Source: Chitinophagales bacterium (GTDB lineage Bacteria > Bacteroidota > Bacteroidia > Chitinophagales > Chitinophagaceae). Taken from it: 64,000 nt of DNA. The position numbers and the translations under genes are program-made. Location: NCBI GenBank assembly GCA_013298665.1, contig JAAFIK010000019.1:1-64000 (forward strand), read 5' to 3'. Below the pieces are notes generated by a model. It saw only the letters and a program-made list of their open reading frames with translations, was not told the DNA's origin and searched no databases. This document shows positions 52,454 to 61,501 of this stretch, piece by piece. Positions within the stretch are counted from its first letter, which is position 1. Each line of letters opens with the position of its first letter.

Positions 52454-54892
52454 CTAAAACGGATAATTGATCCCGATGGTAAAATTGAAGTTTTCGTAGC
52501 GCCACTGCCGGTTGGTGGTGTTGCCGCTGAGGAGGTTTTTGTAATTGACGGAAGGAAGTTGCCACCCGTTGTTTTCGCTCACATCGGGGCGTTTGACGCG
52601 GAAACCGAGGTCGAAACGGACGATGAGGTACGACATATCAAAGCGGAGGCCATAACCTGCTGCCACGCCCAGTTGCTGGTAAAAATATTGGGGATCGAAC
52701 TGGCGGATGTCGCGATCGAGGGCGGCTGATTTTTTAAGGTTCCATACGTTACCGATATCGACAAAGACGCCTCCCTTAAGCGTAAGGGTATTGGGGATGA
52801 GTGTGGCAATATTGTGCCGGTATTCAATATTGGCTTCAAACTGGATATCGCCGGTACGGTCGTTGAGGCCGTTGCGGTTGCTGGAAAATGGTGCCAGGGG
52901 TTTGCCGCCGGTACCGATACCCCTTACCGGCCAGCCACGCATGCTGTTGGAGCCGCCCCCGGCAAACTGCTTAAAGAAGGGCAGGGTGGAGTCGCTGCGG
53001 GAAAGGGGTATGCCGATGCCACCAAAGAGCCGCGTGACAAACTGTGCCCTGGGGTGGTTGACCGTATAAATATATTCTGCATCGAATTTGAGGAATTGAC
53101 GGAGGTATTTTTTCAGGATATTGTTGTCGCCGCCGGCAACATTTTTAAACAACCCTACAATGATGCCCGACTCTTCTGCATTGAACCTGAAAATACGGCT
53201 GCGGTTGGGGTGCTTAAAACCGGTGTAGGCGGAACGGTATGAAAAACTGATGCCGGATACAAGTGCGGAGGTAAAGGAACTCTTGAGAAAGGGGTTCCTT
53301 TCGAGCGTATCCAGGAAGCTTTTAGAGGCATTGTACAACCGGGTAAATTCGATATTGGGGAATTTAATGGTGTATTTGCGGTTGGCGCGGTTGGTCCAGT
53401 CGTAACCCATACTCAGGTTGAACGACTGAAGGTTGAATAGATTGATGCGGTTGATATAGGAAAAACTGGTATTGATAAAGCTTTGCTGGGATAATAACCT
53501 TGGTCTCGAAAAAAAGCGAAAGGGGGCAATGGCTTTTGGAAAGATGAGGCTGTTGCCGGCACTGAATTCGGTGGAGTTGATTAATCCGTTTTTACGGGCA
53601 TCACCCAGGTTGAGTTCCACCCCCCCCCTGATGGAGTTGGTCATGCGGATGGCTTCCTTGCCTACATTACGTGCAAGCCAGGAAAGATTGGTGGAAAGGC
53701 CGAGGAGGTTACCGGCATTGGCACCTGAAATACCGTTGGTATTGCTGTTGACGGAATAACTGCTTTCGAGGTTGGCGTCGAAACCATTTTTTTTGCCGGG
53801 GATGAGTTGTACAACCAGGTCAATTTTACCGGTGCTGTCTTTGCTTTTACCATCGATGATCAGGATGTTTACGCTTTGCCAAACGCCTATGCGGGAGAGG
53901 TTGTTGATGGTTTTATAATAGCGGTCCTGCGCATAAAGTTCGCCTGGTTTAACAAAGAGCAGGTTGACAAGAAAGTTGTTCCTGAACCTTTTCTGGTGAT
54001 AGCGGATGATACATTTATTGACGGTGTCTGTGGTGAGCCCGATGGTGTGGAGAGAATCGCCGGCCCGGAAGTCGGGATAGATATATATATTATTGATGTA
54101 GTATTTGTGGAGGCGGCTGCTGTCTTTGGTTTTGATGAGGTCTACCGAAAGTTTGACGGTGGGATTGTCGCGGTTCTGGCGGCTTTGGGCCAGTATGGCG
54201 AGCTGGTCGAAGGGGTTGCTGCTGATGGTGGTAAGGGCGGCAATGGAACTGTCGCCCCTTACGCGGAGTTCTTCACTGGTGAATTTGTAATAGCCATTGT
54301 TGCGGAAAAGCTCTACCAGCCTGCTCAGTTCACCGATGACGGCACTCTTGGTAACGGGCTGGGATTTTTGCAGCAGGCTCTTGCTGATGGTGGGTGCGAC
54401 CAGTTGTTGGAGCGCAGGGCTGCTGCTGAACCGGTAGCCCACGGTATCGATGCGGGTGGGTTTGCCGGTATTGACGGTATAGGTAATGCTGACGCGCTTC
54501 TGCCTGCCGCGGATGGCGGTATCTGCACGAAAGGTGGTGTGTGCGGAGAAATAGCCCTGTTGCTGCATGACCAGGTCCATATTATGGGCAGAAACGGCAG
54601 CGGAATTACTATCGTAAGCCGGTGGGTGCATAATGTAGTGAAAAAAGAAAAACCGGTCTTTTACCCGGAGGCGCGAACTGTCGTCCAACTGGTTGTTTAA
54701 CCGTTGTTTGAGAAAGCCTTTTTCTTCGGGGGTAAAAGCCCCGCCCCTGATGTCTATTTTATTATTATAGAGAAATGGCCGGTCTATTTGGTATTTTCGT
54801 GGCAGGGTACACTGGGCAAAAACCAGTATCAACAACAGCATACCTATCCCTTGCCGGTGCGAACAGGTACTGAAGGGGGGTGGTGCTGGCAT
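52454..54892 (-). CDS. tamL: TamL-type BamA/TamA-family outer-membrane lipoprotein
   Basis: An 812-residue Omp85-superfamily barrel with a lipobox (VFAQC, Cys28), which is typical of the Bacteroidota TamL rather than of BamA. After the lipidated Cys come POTRA-like repeats (about 35-400: 'RPFLYNNKIDIRGGAFTPEE', 'VSITYTVNTGKPTRIDTVGY', 'LFVKPGELYAQDRYYKTINN'). The C-terminal 16-strand barrel contains 'FAGGGSNSMRGWPVRGIG', the substrate-related lid motif of the family, and ends 'NFNFTIGINYPF' with a terminal Phe. Expected to help insert or fold outer-membrane proteins, normally with a TamB partner, not seen here. 18 bp divergent from the methyltransferase gene. Confidence 0.92.
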   Translation of the reverse strand: MPAPPPFSTCSHRQGIGMLLLILVFAQCTLPRKYQIDRPFLYNNKIDIRGGAFTPEEKGFLKQRLNNQLDDSSRLRVKDRFFFFHYIMHPPAYDSNSAAVSAHNMDLVMQQQGYFSAHTTFRADTAIRGRQKRVSITYTVNTGKPTRIDTVGYRFSSSPALQQLVAPTISKSLLQKSQPVTKSAVIGELSRLVELFRNNGYYKFTSEELRVRGDSSIAALTTISSNPFDQLAILAQSRQNRDNPTVKLSVDLIKTKDSSRLHKYYINNIYIYPDFRAGDSLHTIGLTTDTVNKCIIRYHQKRFRNNFLVNLLFVKPGELYAQDRYYKTINNLSRIGVWQSVNILIIDGKSKDSTGKIDLVVQLIPGKKNGFDANLESSYSVNSNTNGISGANAGNLLGLSTNLSWLARNVGKEAIRMTNSIRGGVELNLGDARKNGLINSTEFSAGNSLIFPKAIAPFRFFSRPRLLSQQSFINTSFSYINRINLFNLQSFNLSMGYDWTNRANRKYTIKFPNIEFTRLYNASKSFLDTLERNPFLKSSFTSALVSGISFSYRSAYTGFKHPNRSRIFRFNAEESGIIVGLFKNVAGGDNNILKKYLRQFLKFDAEYIYTVNHPRAQFVTRLFGGIGIPLSRSDSTLPFFKQFAGGGSNSMRGWPVRGIGTGGKPLAPFSSNRNGLNDRTGDIQFEANIEYRHNIATLIPNTLTLKGGVFVDIGNVWNLKKSAALDRDIRQFDPQYFYQQLGVAAGYGLRFDMSYLIVRFDLGFRVKRPDVSENNGWQLPSVNYKNLLSGNTTNRQWRYENFNFTIGINYPF

Positions 54893-54910
54893 ATTAAAAA
54901 TTGAAATGCA

Positions 54911-55651
54911 ATGTTATCCAAATCATATGCCAAATATATCCAAAGTTTGCACCACAAAAAATTCAGGGATGAAACAGGGTTGTTTTTTGCTGAAGGGCCG
55001 AAGCTGGTAGGGGACTTGCTGGCGGATAAAAAATTCCATTGCCGGAGTTTACTGGCTACTGCTGACTGGCAGGCGCACGCAGTGGGCTGGGGTGGGGTTG
55101 CTGCGGATGAATGGATAGCGGTCAGTGCGGCTGAGCTGGATAAAATCTCTGCGCTTACCACCCCCAACCAGGTGCTGGCTGTTTTTGAGCAGGCTGCAGC
55201 GGATGGGGATTTTTCACCGCGGGGCGGACTGACGCTGCTGCTGGATGGTGTGCAGGATCCGGGTAATATGGGCAGTATCCTCCGTACTGCGGACTGGTTT
55301 GGTGTATGTAATGTGGTTTGTACACCAACCTGCGCGGATGCGTATGCGCCAAAAGTGGTACAGGGGAGTATGGGCAGTATTGCCAGGCTCAATATGGTTT
55401 ATACGGATGCCCTTAACTGGCTGGCCGGCCATGACGGATTGCCGGTATACGGCGCTGTACTGGATGGTGCGGATGTTACCACGATTGGGAAAATACCGGA
55501 AGGAATATTGGTTGCGGGAAGTGAGGGCAGGGGTATCAGCGCTGCTTTACTGGAGCAGGTCAGCCATAAGGTTACGATACCGGGAAAGGGTGGTGCAGAG
55601 TCGCTGAATGTGGCGGTAGCCGTTGGGGTGATCCTGTCGCACCTGTGCTGA
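54911..55651 (+). CDS. SpoU/TrmH-family RNA 2'-O-methyltransferase
   Basis: A 246-residue SPOUT methyltransferase. The N-terminal substrate-binding part has 'AKYIQSLHHKKFRDETGLFFAEG' (cut: SLHHKKFRDETGLFFAEG), the usual start of the RlmB/TsnR-like family. The C-terminal knot carries 'LLLDGVQDPGNMGSILRTAD' (motif 1), 'LVAGSEGRGIS' (motif 2) and 'IPGKGGAESLNVAVAVGVIL' (motif 3). It adds a 2'-O-methyl to rRNA or tRNA; the target nucleotide cannot be told. Divergent from tamL across only 18 bp, so each promoter must lie inside the other gene. Confidence 0.93.
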   Translation: MLSKSYAKYIQSLHHKKFRDETGLFFAEGPKLVGDLLADKKFHCRSLLATADWQAHAVGWGGVAADEWIAVSAAELDKISALTTPNQVLAVFEQAAADGDFSPRGGLTLLLDGVQDPGNMGSILRTADWFGVCNVVCTPTCADAYAPKVVQGSMGSIARLNMVYTDALNWLAGHDGLPVYGAVLDGADVTTIGKIPEGILVAGSEGRGISAALLEQVSHKVTIPGKGGAESLNVAVAVGVILSHLC

Positions 55652-55656
55652 GTACA

Positions 55657-56397
55657 CTATTTGATTTTGGTGACAATCATGATGAGGCGGGGTGATTTGC
55701 GTACATCATAATGGCCGAATTCATAATCACCATACACTTCCTGTATCTGTAATCCATGGTAGGCAAACATCTCGGTGAAATCGCCCAGCGAAAACTTGGC
55801 TACTTTCTCAACATACTCTAATGGTACATCAAGGGCTTCATCTTCCACCACGATCTTTTTATAAAAATGTGTTTCGTCAAACCATTTGGTAATGACAAAA
55901 TTAATGTCATCGATCTCTTTTTCAAACTGGTGTACGAGGTGATCTTCTGCATAATGTACGTTCAGGTAATCCATCACAAACCGGCCACCCGGCTTTATGG
56001 ATTGGGCAATGGTACGTATGGCATTATCGTGCTCGCGGCGGGTACGGAAGTAACCAAAACTGGTAAAGAAGTTGAAAGCATAGTCGTAGTAATTGATGCG
56101 GAAGGGCAGCCGCATATCGTGTACAAAAAATTCGAGGTGGTCGTTCGCGGCCAGCAGGGCTTCGGCAATACTGTCTTCGCTGAGGTCGATACCGGTAACG
56201 AAGAAGTTTTTTCCGGACAGGTAAATGGAGTGCCGGCCTTTACCACAGGCAACATCAAGCATGGTGGTGCCCGGGGCGGGTGCCAGGTGCCGGATCAGCT
56301 TGTCGATAAAAGCTGCTGCTTCCTGCTCGTCTCTTTTAAAGTAAAGCTGATGATAATATGGGGTATTGAACCAATTTTTAAACCAGGCTTGTTGCAT
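55657..56397 (-). CDS. Class I SAM-dependent methyltransferase
   Basis: A 246-residue enzyme. 'WFKNWFNTPYYHQLYFKRDE' (N-terminus) is common to a Bacteroidota group; the SAM loop is 'MLDVACGKGRHSIYL' at about 46-60, then 'VTGIDLSEDSIAEAL' and 'FFTSFGYFRTRREHDNAIRT', and 'IKPGGRFVMDYLNVHY' near 150. Substrate unknown; small molecules are likely. Convergent with the SpoU-type gene, 5 bp apart, and divergent from glmM. Confidence 0.88.
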   Translation of the reverse strand: MQQAWFKNWFNTPYYHQLYFKRDEQEAAAFIDKLIRHLAPAPGTTMLDVACGKGRHSIYLSGKNFFVTGIDLSEDSIAEALLAANDHLEFFVHDMRLPFRINYYDYAFNFFTSFGYFRTRREHDNAIRTIAQSIKPGGRFVMDYLNVHYAEDHLVHQFEKEIDDINFVITKWFDETHFYKKIVVEDEALDVPLEYVEKVAKFSLGDFTEMFAYHGLQIQEVYGDYEFGHYDVRKSPRLIMIVTKIK

Positions 56398-56492
56398 ACT
56401 GCAAATATAGCGGTAAATTAAAAGTAGTTGGTTTTGCGGGGGACTTACCGGCAGAAGTAGCGGGGGTATAAGTACACATGATGGGGAATTCC

Positions 56493-56500
56493 TATCTTTG
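56493..56500 (+). promoter_or_regulatory. -7 promoter element of glmM
   Basis: TATCTTTG, 22 bp before the ATG at 56523. No matching -33 TTG. Confidence 0.5.
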
Positions 56501-56522
56501 CCCCCTCAAAAAACCGAAGCGA

Positions 56523-57902
56523 ATGGCATTGATCAAAAGTATTTCCGGCATACGCGGAACGATAGGAGGGGTTACAAATGAGAACCTGACACCGCTGGAC
56601 ATTGTTAAATTTACTGCAGCTTATGGCACCTGGCTGATGGGGCAGGGGGATAACCGTAAAGTGGTGATCGGCCGCGATGGCCGGATCAGCGGGGCAATGG
56701 TCAAACAATTAGTGATCAGTACCCTTACAGGACTGGGTTTTGATGTGGTTGACCTGGATTACAGCACCACGCCCACGGTGGAAATGGCGGTGGTATTTGA
56801 AGCTGCTGCGGGTGGGATCATCCTCACCGCCAGTCATAACCCCAGGGAATGGAATGCGCTCAAACTGCTCAACAGTAAGGGCGAATTTATCAGTGCGGAA
56901 GAAGGGGCTACGATATTGTCGCTGGCTGCGGATGAAGCGTTCAGTTTTGCCGGTGTTGATAAACTGGGTTCGGTTACGGCAGACAATGGTTCGCTGCGCA
57001 AACACATCGACGCCATTACCAGTTACCCGCTGGTGGATGTACCGGCCATCAGGAAGGCCAAACTGAAGATTGTGGTGGATGCGGTGAACAGTACCGGTGC
57101 CATAGCAGTACCGGCCTTGCTGAAGGCCCTTGGGGTTAAGGATATTGTGGTGCTGAACGAAACGGTGAATGGCCGGTTTGCACACAATCCGGAGCCATTG
57201 CCGGAGCACCTGACCCAACTCAGTAATGAAGTGGTTAAAGAAAATGCCCACCTCGGTATAGCGGTTGATCCTGATGTGGACCGGCTTTGCTTTGTTTGTG
57301 AGGACGGTACCATGTTTGGCGAGGAATATACATTGGTGGCGGTGGCTGATTATGTGCTGGGTAAAAGAAAGGGCAATACGGTAAGCAATATGAGCAGTAC
57401 GCGTGCACTTAAAGACATTACAGTAAAGCATGGCGGCGAATACCATCCCAGCGCGGTAGGAGAGGTAAATGTGGTGAACAGGATGAAAGCGGTATCGGCG
57501 GTTATTGGTGGTGAGGGTAATGGCGGCATAATTGTACCGGATCTGCATTACGGTCGTGATGCCCTTATTGGCATTGCCCTGTTCCTGACGCACCTGGTAC
57601 ACAGCCAGAAAACCATCCGGCAATTGCGCAATGGGTACCCGGATTATTTTATGAGCAAGAACAAGATTACGCTGGAGGCCGGTATTGATGTGCAGGAGGT
57701 ATTTGCGCGTATCCGGGATAAGTACAAGCACAATCCGGTCAATACTGAGGATGGCCTGAAGATTGAATTTGACGGGGATTGGGTACACCTCCGCACCAGC
57801 AATACCGAACCGATCATCCGGATTTATGCGGAAAGCAGTTTTGAAACAACAGCCAATAATATTGCGCTCCGCCTGATGCAGGATATTAAAGAACTGATGT
57901 AA
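56523..57902 (+). CDS. glmM: Phosphoglucosamine mutase
   Basis: A 459-residue phosphohexomutase that makes glucosamine-1-phosphate for peptidoglycan and LPS. The ATG at 56523 (MALIKSISGIRGTIGG) is the family start; the 15 residues before it in the open frame would put translation upstream of the -7 box. The phosphorylated Ser is S104 in 'ILTASHNPREWN', the metal loop 'DPDVDRLCF', the sugar loop 'GEGNGGIIVPDLHYGRD' (cut: GGEGNGGIIVP) and the phosphate loop 'RTSNTEPIIRIYAE'. Typical length. Cysteine desulfurase gene follows 43 bp downstream. Confidence 0.9.
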   Translation: MALIKSISGIRGTIGGVTNENLTPLDIVKFTAAYGTWLMGQGDNRKVVIGRDGRISGAMVKQLVISTLTGLGFDVVDLDYSTTPTVEMAVVFEAAAGGIILTASHNPREWNALKLLNSKGEFISAEEGATILSLAADEAFSFAGVDKLGSVTADNGSLRKHIDAITSYPLVDVPAIRKAKLKIVVDAVNSTGAIAVPALLKALGVKDIVVLNETVNGRFAHNPEPLPEHLTQLSNEVVKENAHLGIAVDPDVDRLCFVCEDGTMFGEEYTLVAVADYVLGKRKGNTVSNMSSTRALKDITVKHGGEYHPSAVGEVNVVNRMKAVSAVIGGEGNGGIIVPDLHYGRDALIGIALFLTHLVHSQKTIRQLRNGYPDYFMSKNKITLEAGIDVQEVFARIRDKYKHNPVNTEDGLKIEFDGDWVHLRTSNTEPIIRIYAESSFETTANNIALRLMQDIKELM

Positions 57903-57945
57903 AGTACTATGCAACAAACCCGGAAGATGCCTTAAAACGATTTGT

Positions 57946-59079
57946 ATGTCTGCTAAAAGAATTTATTTTGACAATGCCGCCACCACGGCGCTTGCACCGG
58001 AAGTACTGGAGGTGATGATGCCTTTCCTGACGGAAAAATATGGCAATCCTTCTTCCATTTACAGTTATGGCCGCGAAACGCGTATGGCTATAGAGGAGTC
58101 GCGCAAAACAGTGGCTAAGTTGCTGAACGCGCATCCTGCTGAACTCTTTTTTACCAGTGGTGGAACGGAGAGCAGTAATACGGCTATTACGGCCGCGGTG
58201 CGCGATCTTGGGTGCCGCCGCATCATTACTTCGGCGATTGAGCACCACGCTACCAGCCATACGGTGGAAGCACTTGACCGTCGTGATGAGGTGGAAGTGA
58301 GTTATGTAAAACTCATGCCTGACGGGCATATCGATATGGACGACCTGGAGAAGATACTGGCGAGGAGTGAGGAAAAATGCTTAGTGACGCTGATGCACGC
58401 CAATAATGAGATTGGTAATATATCAGACATTCATGCTACGGGTGAGCTCTGCCGCCTGTACAATGCCATTTTTCATAGCGATACCGTGCAGACGGTGGGT
58501 CACTTCCCTTTTGACCTGCGGAATACCCCTGTACATTTTGTTACCGGTGCCGGGCATAAGTTTCACGGCCCCAAGGGCGTGGGGATATTGTACATCAATG
58601 AAAATGTACGCATCAGGCCTTACATCAATGGCGGCGGGCAGGAACGGAATATGCGTGCGGGTACGGAGAACCTCTATGGTATTGTAGGTTTTGCCAAAGC
58701 GCTTGAACTGGCAACGGCGCATTATGAGGAAGACAGTGCTTATATCGGCACGCTTAAATATTATATGCACGAACAACTGCGGCAGCATATACCTGGTGTT
58801 TCTTTTAATGGCGATCCCTTGGGCAGGAGCCTCTATACTGTACTGAATGTGAGCTTCCCGAAAACGGAGAAAAGCGAAATGATGCTGTTTAATTTGGACA
58901 TCCATAATATCTGTGCGAGTGGTGGCAGTGCATGTACTTCGGGTGCAGATGCGGGCAGCCATGTTATCCGCGCCATCAATAATAATCCCAACCAGGTGGC
59001 GGTGCGTTTCAGCTTCAGTAAATACAACACCAGGGCTGAGGTGGATGAAGTAGTGGCAAGACTTGGGGAGATGATTTAA
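57946..59079 (+). CDS. Cysteine desulfurase (NifS/IscS class)
   Basis: A 377-residue PLP enzyme that removes sulfur from cysteine for Fe-S clusters or tRNA thiolation. Starts 'RIYFDNAATTALAPEVLEVM'. PLP Lys lies in 'TGAGHKFHGPKGVGIL', the catalytic Cys in 'ASGGSACTSGADAGSHV'. 'GGGQERNMRAGTENL' is the group I (NifS/IscS) signature. No iscU or suf genes are adjacent. It lies 43 bp after glmM and may be cotranscribed. Confidence 0.95.
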   Translation: MSAKRIYFDNAATTALAPEVLEVMMPFLTEKYGNPSSIYSYGRETRMAIEESRKTVAKLLNAHPAELFFTSGGTESSNTAITAAVRDLGCRRIITSAIEHHATSHTVEALDRRDEVEVSYVKLMPDGHIDMDDLEKILARSEEKCLVTLMHANNEIGNISDIHATGELCRLYNAIFHSDTVQTVGHFPFDLRNTPVHFVTGAGHKFHGPKGVGILYINENVRIRPYINGGGQERNMRAGTENLYGIVGFAKALELATAHYEEDSAYIGTLKYYMHEQLRQHIPGVSFNGDPLGRSLYTVLNVSFPKTEKSEMMLFNLDIHNICASGGSACTSGADAGSHVIRAINNNPNQVAVRFSFSKYNTRAEVDEVVARLGEMI

Positions 59080-59119
59080 GCATCGTTTGTACCTTTTTTT
59101 CTTCCTGCGGCGATTGGTG

Positions 59120-59521
59120 TTATTGGTATTGCGCCGAAAGTTGGCGTAAGGTATCCATTGCTTTTGCGGCATCTGTATGTGCTATAAAGATATGGTCGTG
59201 ATAAAGCGCCGCCACTACATTACAACTGATGCCATTCCGGGCAAGTGCACCTGAAAAAGCAGCCGTTAAGCCAACGCCTTCCAATGCAGAATGTACAGTC
59301 AGCGTAATCCAGGCTGCGGTAAAGCTGTAAGAAAATCCATACGCGTCGGCGGTTTCACGATCAAGGATAAGCGTATAACCTTCTGTTTCCTTAAAGCGCA
59401 TAATGATTTTATCTGCCGGTATCATTGCGGGGTTGTTGCAGGCACAAAAAACATAGGCTCCGTCGTTGAGTTTTGGCTGCATGGTACGCAGCATTTGCGT
59501 AAGGTTGGTCTCGCCGGGCAT
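59120..59521 (-). CDS. ACT-domain protein (DUF2241-like)
   Basis: A 133-residue protein. 'GETNLTQMLRTMQPKLNDGAYVFC' (cut: MLRTMQPKLNDGAYVFC) and 'IMRFKETEGYTLILDRETAD' begin the paired ACT domains, with the second at about 65-130 ('AAWITLTVHSALEGVGLTAAF', cut: TVHSALEGVGLTAAF; 'GISCNVVAALYHDHIF'). ACT domains bind amino acids and regulate partner enzymes; this stand-alone type has no assigned ligand. The gene is the last of a leftward group after rfaE2, 41 bp away. Confidence 0.88.
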   Translation of the reverse strand: MPGETNLTQMLRTMQPKLNDGAYVFCACNNPAMIPADKIIMRFKETEGYTLILDRETADAYGFSYSFTAAWITLTVHSALEGVGLTAAFSGALARNGISCNVVAALYHDHIFIAHTDAAKAMDTLRQLSAQYQ

Positions 59522-59562
59522 CCTGGTCAGTTTGATGATTAATTTTGTTGATTTGGCCGGTC

Positions 59563-60057
59563 TCAGCCACCGTTCTGCATCCGCCGGATAATGCCGGTTG
59601 TGGAGAACCCTTCGAGTATGGGCGCGATGTGTACTGTTCCGCCATTGACAACAACTTCTTTAGCACCTGCAATCTGGTCGGGGGTATAATCACCGCCTTT
59701 TACCAATACATCCGGCAGGATCGCAGTGATGAGGTTGAGCGGGGTATCTTCTTCAAAGATCACCACGGCGTCTGTCATGAGCAGGGAAGCCAGGAGCAGG
59801 GCGCGTGAGGTTTCGGAGTTAACGGGCCGGCTTTCTCCTTTGAGCCGTTTTACAGAAGCGTCTGCATTCACGCCAACAATGAGTATATGTCCCATGGCAG
59901 CGGCCTCACTCAATGAGGCGATATGGCCTTCATGGAGGATATCAAATACCCCGTTGGTGAAAACGATCTTTTTGTTTTTGAGCCGCCAGCGTTTTACTTC
60001 CTGCAGTAATGCGGGCAGGGTATATATTTTAGCCGGTATGGCTGTGGATTGTTTCAT
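59563..60057 (-). CDS. rfaE2: D-glycero-beta-D-manno-heptose 1-phosphate adenylyltransferase
   Basis: A 164-residue nucleotidyltransferase that makes ADP-heptose for the LPS inner core, the stand-alone equivalent of the C-terminal half of HldE. The cytidylyltransferase-type HxGH motif is at 42-45 in 'FDILHEGHIASLSEAAAMG', and 'ILPDVLVKGGDYTPDQIAG' is diagnostic of the family. Its first 29 bp overlap the 3' end of the flippase gene, so the two are cotranslated. No kinase half (RfaE1) is in the window. Confidence 0.93.
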   Translation of the reverse strand: MKQSTAIPAKIYTLPALLQEVKRWRLKNKKIVFTNGVFDILHEGHIASLSEAAAMGHILIVGVNADASVKRLKGESRPVNSETSRALLLASLLMTDAVVIFEEDTPLNLITAILPDVLVKGGDYTPDQIAGAKEVVVNGGTVHIAPILEGFSTTGIIRRMQNGG

Positions 60058-61051
60058 GTTGTTGTCTTTTTTTATTAATGTAAGGGAGGGCGAGCAGGCA
60101 GATGAGTCCTGTTACCACAATAATACTGGTGGATGCACCCCACATGAGCCAGCCAAAGGAACCGTTGACCACGCCGTAGCGCAGGAGCACTTCCTGTACG
60201 CCGATGGGAAAGGCGCCGATACCGCCGGGGGTGAGGATCATGGCGAGTGTAGCCAGCGTGAGTACGGAGCAGGCAGCACCCCAACCCAGCCCTGCGGTAG
60301 CGGTCATGGCCCGGAAGCCAATATAGATTTGTACGAGGTACATACTCCAGATAAAAATGGAATGGGCAATAAACCACCCCTTTTTCCGGAGGTGCATAAT
60401 GGTGCCGAGTCCTTCACGGAGCCCCCGGATGATCCCTTTAAGTTTCCGGAGCCATGCGTGTTGTACAAAGCGGCGCAACAGCCAGCGGACAGTGAGCCAT
60501 AACAATATTGCAAAGGAGATGCCTGCGAGCAGCCAGACCCACCAGGGCAGCGGATTGCGTGCCAGTATGCTTTGGAGACTTTGACGCAGGTAGGGGCCGG
60601 CTACGTCCAACTGCACCAGCAGGGTGATGCCAATAAAAATGGCATAGCAGAAAAGGTCGAATAACCTTTCGGTGAGGATGGTTCCGATGAGTTTGTCCAC
60701 CGGAATTTTTTCATAACGCCCGAGCAGGGTACATTTTAACACCTCGCCGAGGCGTGGTACTGCGGAATTGGCCAGGTAACCGACCATGGTCACGGAAAAG
60801 GCATTGGCTAAGGAAGGGGTATAGCCCATGGGACTGATCAGCAGCCGCCACCGGGCTGCACGGCTGAGGTGACTGGCTAAGGAGCATGCAATAATCGGCA
60901 AAAGCAGGGTATAGTTGGCTTCCTGTAATGAGGCGCTGAAACGTTGCCGCTGGCCGGGTGTCATCCCATGAAACTGGTACCATACCAGAAACAGGCCGAG
61001 ACCGAGGAAGAAGAGGTACTGTAGTATGGACAAGACGCGTTTACTCATCAT
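60029..61051 (-). CDS. Lysylphosphatidylglycerol-synthase-TM/UPF0104-type flippase
   Basis: A 340-residue inner-membrane protein with about eight hydrophobic helices. 'SHLSRAARWRLLISPMGY' and 'VGYLANSAVPRLGEVLKCTL' are the family motifs of the UPF0104/MprF-N-terminal group, as is 'TPGGIGAFPIGVQEVLLRYG' near 265. Such proteins flip lipids or lipid-linked sugars; the substrate is unknown. It begins at one of two adjacent ATGs (61051 or 61048), 45 bp after panD, and overlaps rfaE2 by 29 bp. Confidence 0.88.
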   Translation of the reverse strand: MMSKRVLSILQYLFFLGLGLFLVWYQFHGMTPGQRQRFSASLQEANYTLLLPIIACSLASHLSRAARWRLLISPMGYTPSLANAFSVTMVGYLANSAVPRLGEVLKCTLLGRYEKIPVDKLIGTILTERLFDLFCYAIFIGITLLVQLDVAGPYLRQSLQSILARNPLPWWVWLLAGISFAILLWLTVRWLLRRFVQHAWLRKLKGIIRGLREGLGTIMHLRKKGWFIAHSIFIWSMYLVQIYIGFRAMTATAGLGWGAACSVLTLATLAMILTPGGIGAFPIGVQEVLLRYGVVNGSFGWLMWGASTSIIVVTGLICLLALPYINKKRQQHETIHSHTG

Positions 61052-61096
61052 TGGCGGACAAGTTACGACAGGAATACCAAAAGGGAGATAAACTGC

Positions 61097-61444
61097 TTAC
61101 GGCAATTTATTGGCGCCATCGGGGAAGATAACAGCGGGTTTGAAGGTTTTGGCCAATTCGAAATCCATCTGTGCATAGCTCATGATCACGATTGTATCGC
61201 CGGTCATTACTTTACGGGCGGCAGGGCCGTTCATACAGATTACGCCCGACCCTCTTTTACCTTTAATGATATAGGTTTCGAGGCGTTCGCCATTGTTGAC
61301 GTTGACGATCTGTATTTTTTCAAACTCGATCATATTGGCTGCATCGAGCAGGTTTTCATCGATGGTGCAACTGCCCACATAATTGAGGTTGGCTTCTGTT
61401 ACCGTACACCGGTGAATCTTTGATTTGAGTACTTCAATTGTCAT
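61097..61444 (-). CDS. panD: Aspartate 1-decarboxylase
   Basis: A 115-residue pyruvoyl enzyme that makes beta-alanine for pantothenate and CoA. It self-cleaves between Gly24 and Ser25 in 'YVGSCTID'. '[20 protein letters not shown]' and '[20 protein letters not shown]' are typical. 57 bp after panC on the same strand; the two clearly form a CoA-pathway unit. Confidence 0.97.
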   Translation of the reverse strand: MTIEVLKSKIHRCTVTEANLNYVGSCTIDENLLDAANMIEFEKIQIVNVNNGERLETYIIKGKRGSGVICMNGPAARKVMTGDTIVIMSYAQMDFELAKTFKPAVIFPDGANKLP

Positions 61445-61501
61445 AACACCGCAAAATTAGGGAGATCGGGGCAAGTAGCAAGTGGGCCGGTACAGGGGTG
61501 G

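Noticed and set aside
56709-57917. 402-codon frame antisense to glmM
   Set aside because: It lies entirely opposite a well-supported gene with all catalytic motifs; long antisense frames are common at this codon usage. No family motif was seen in it.
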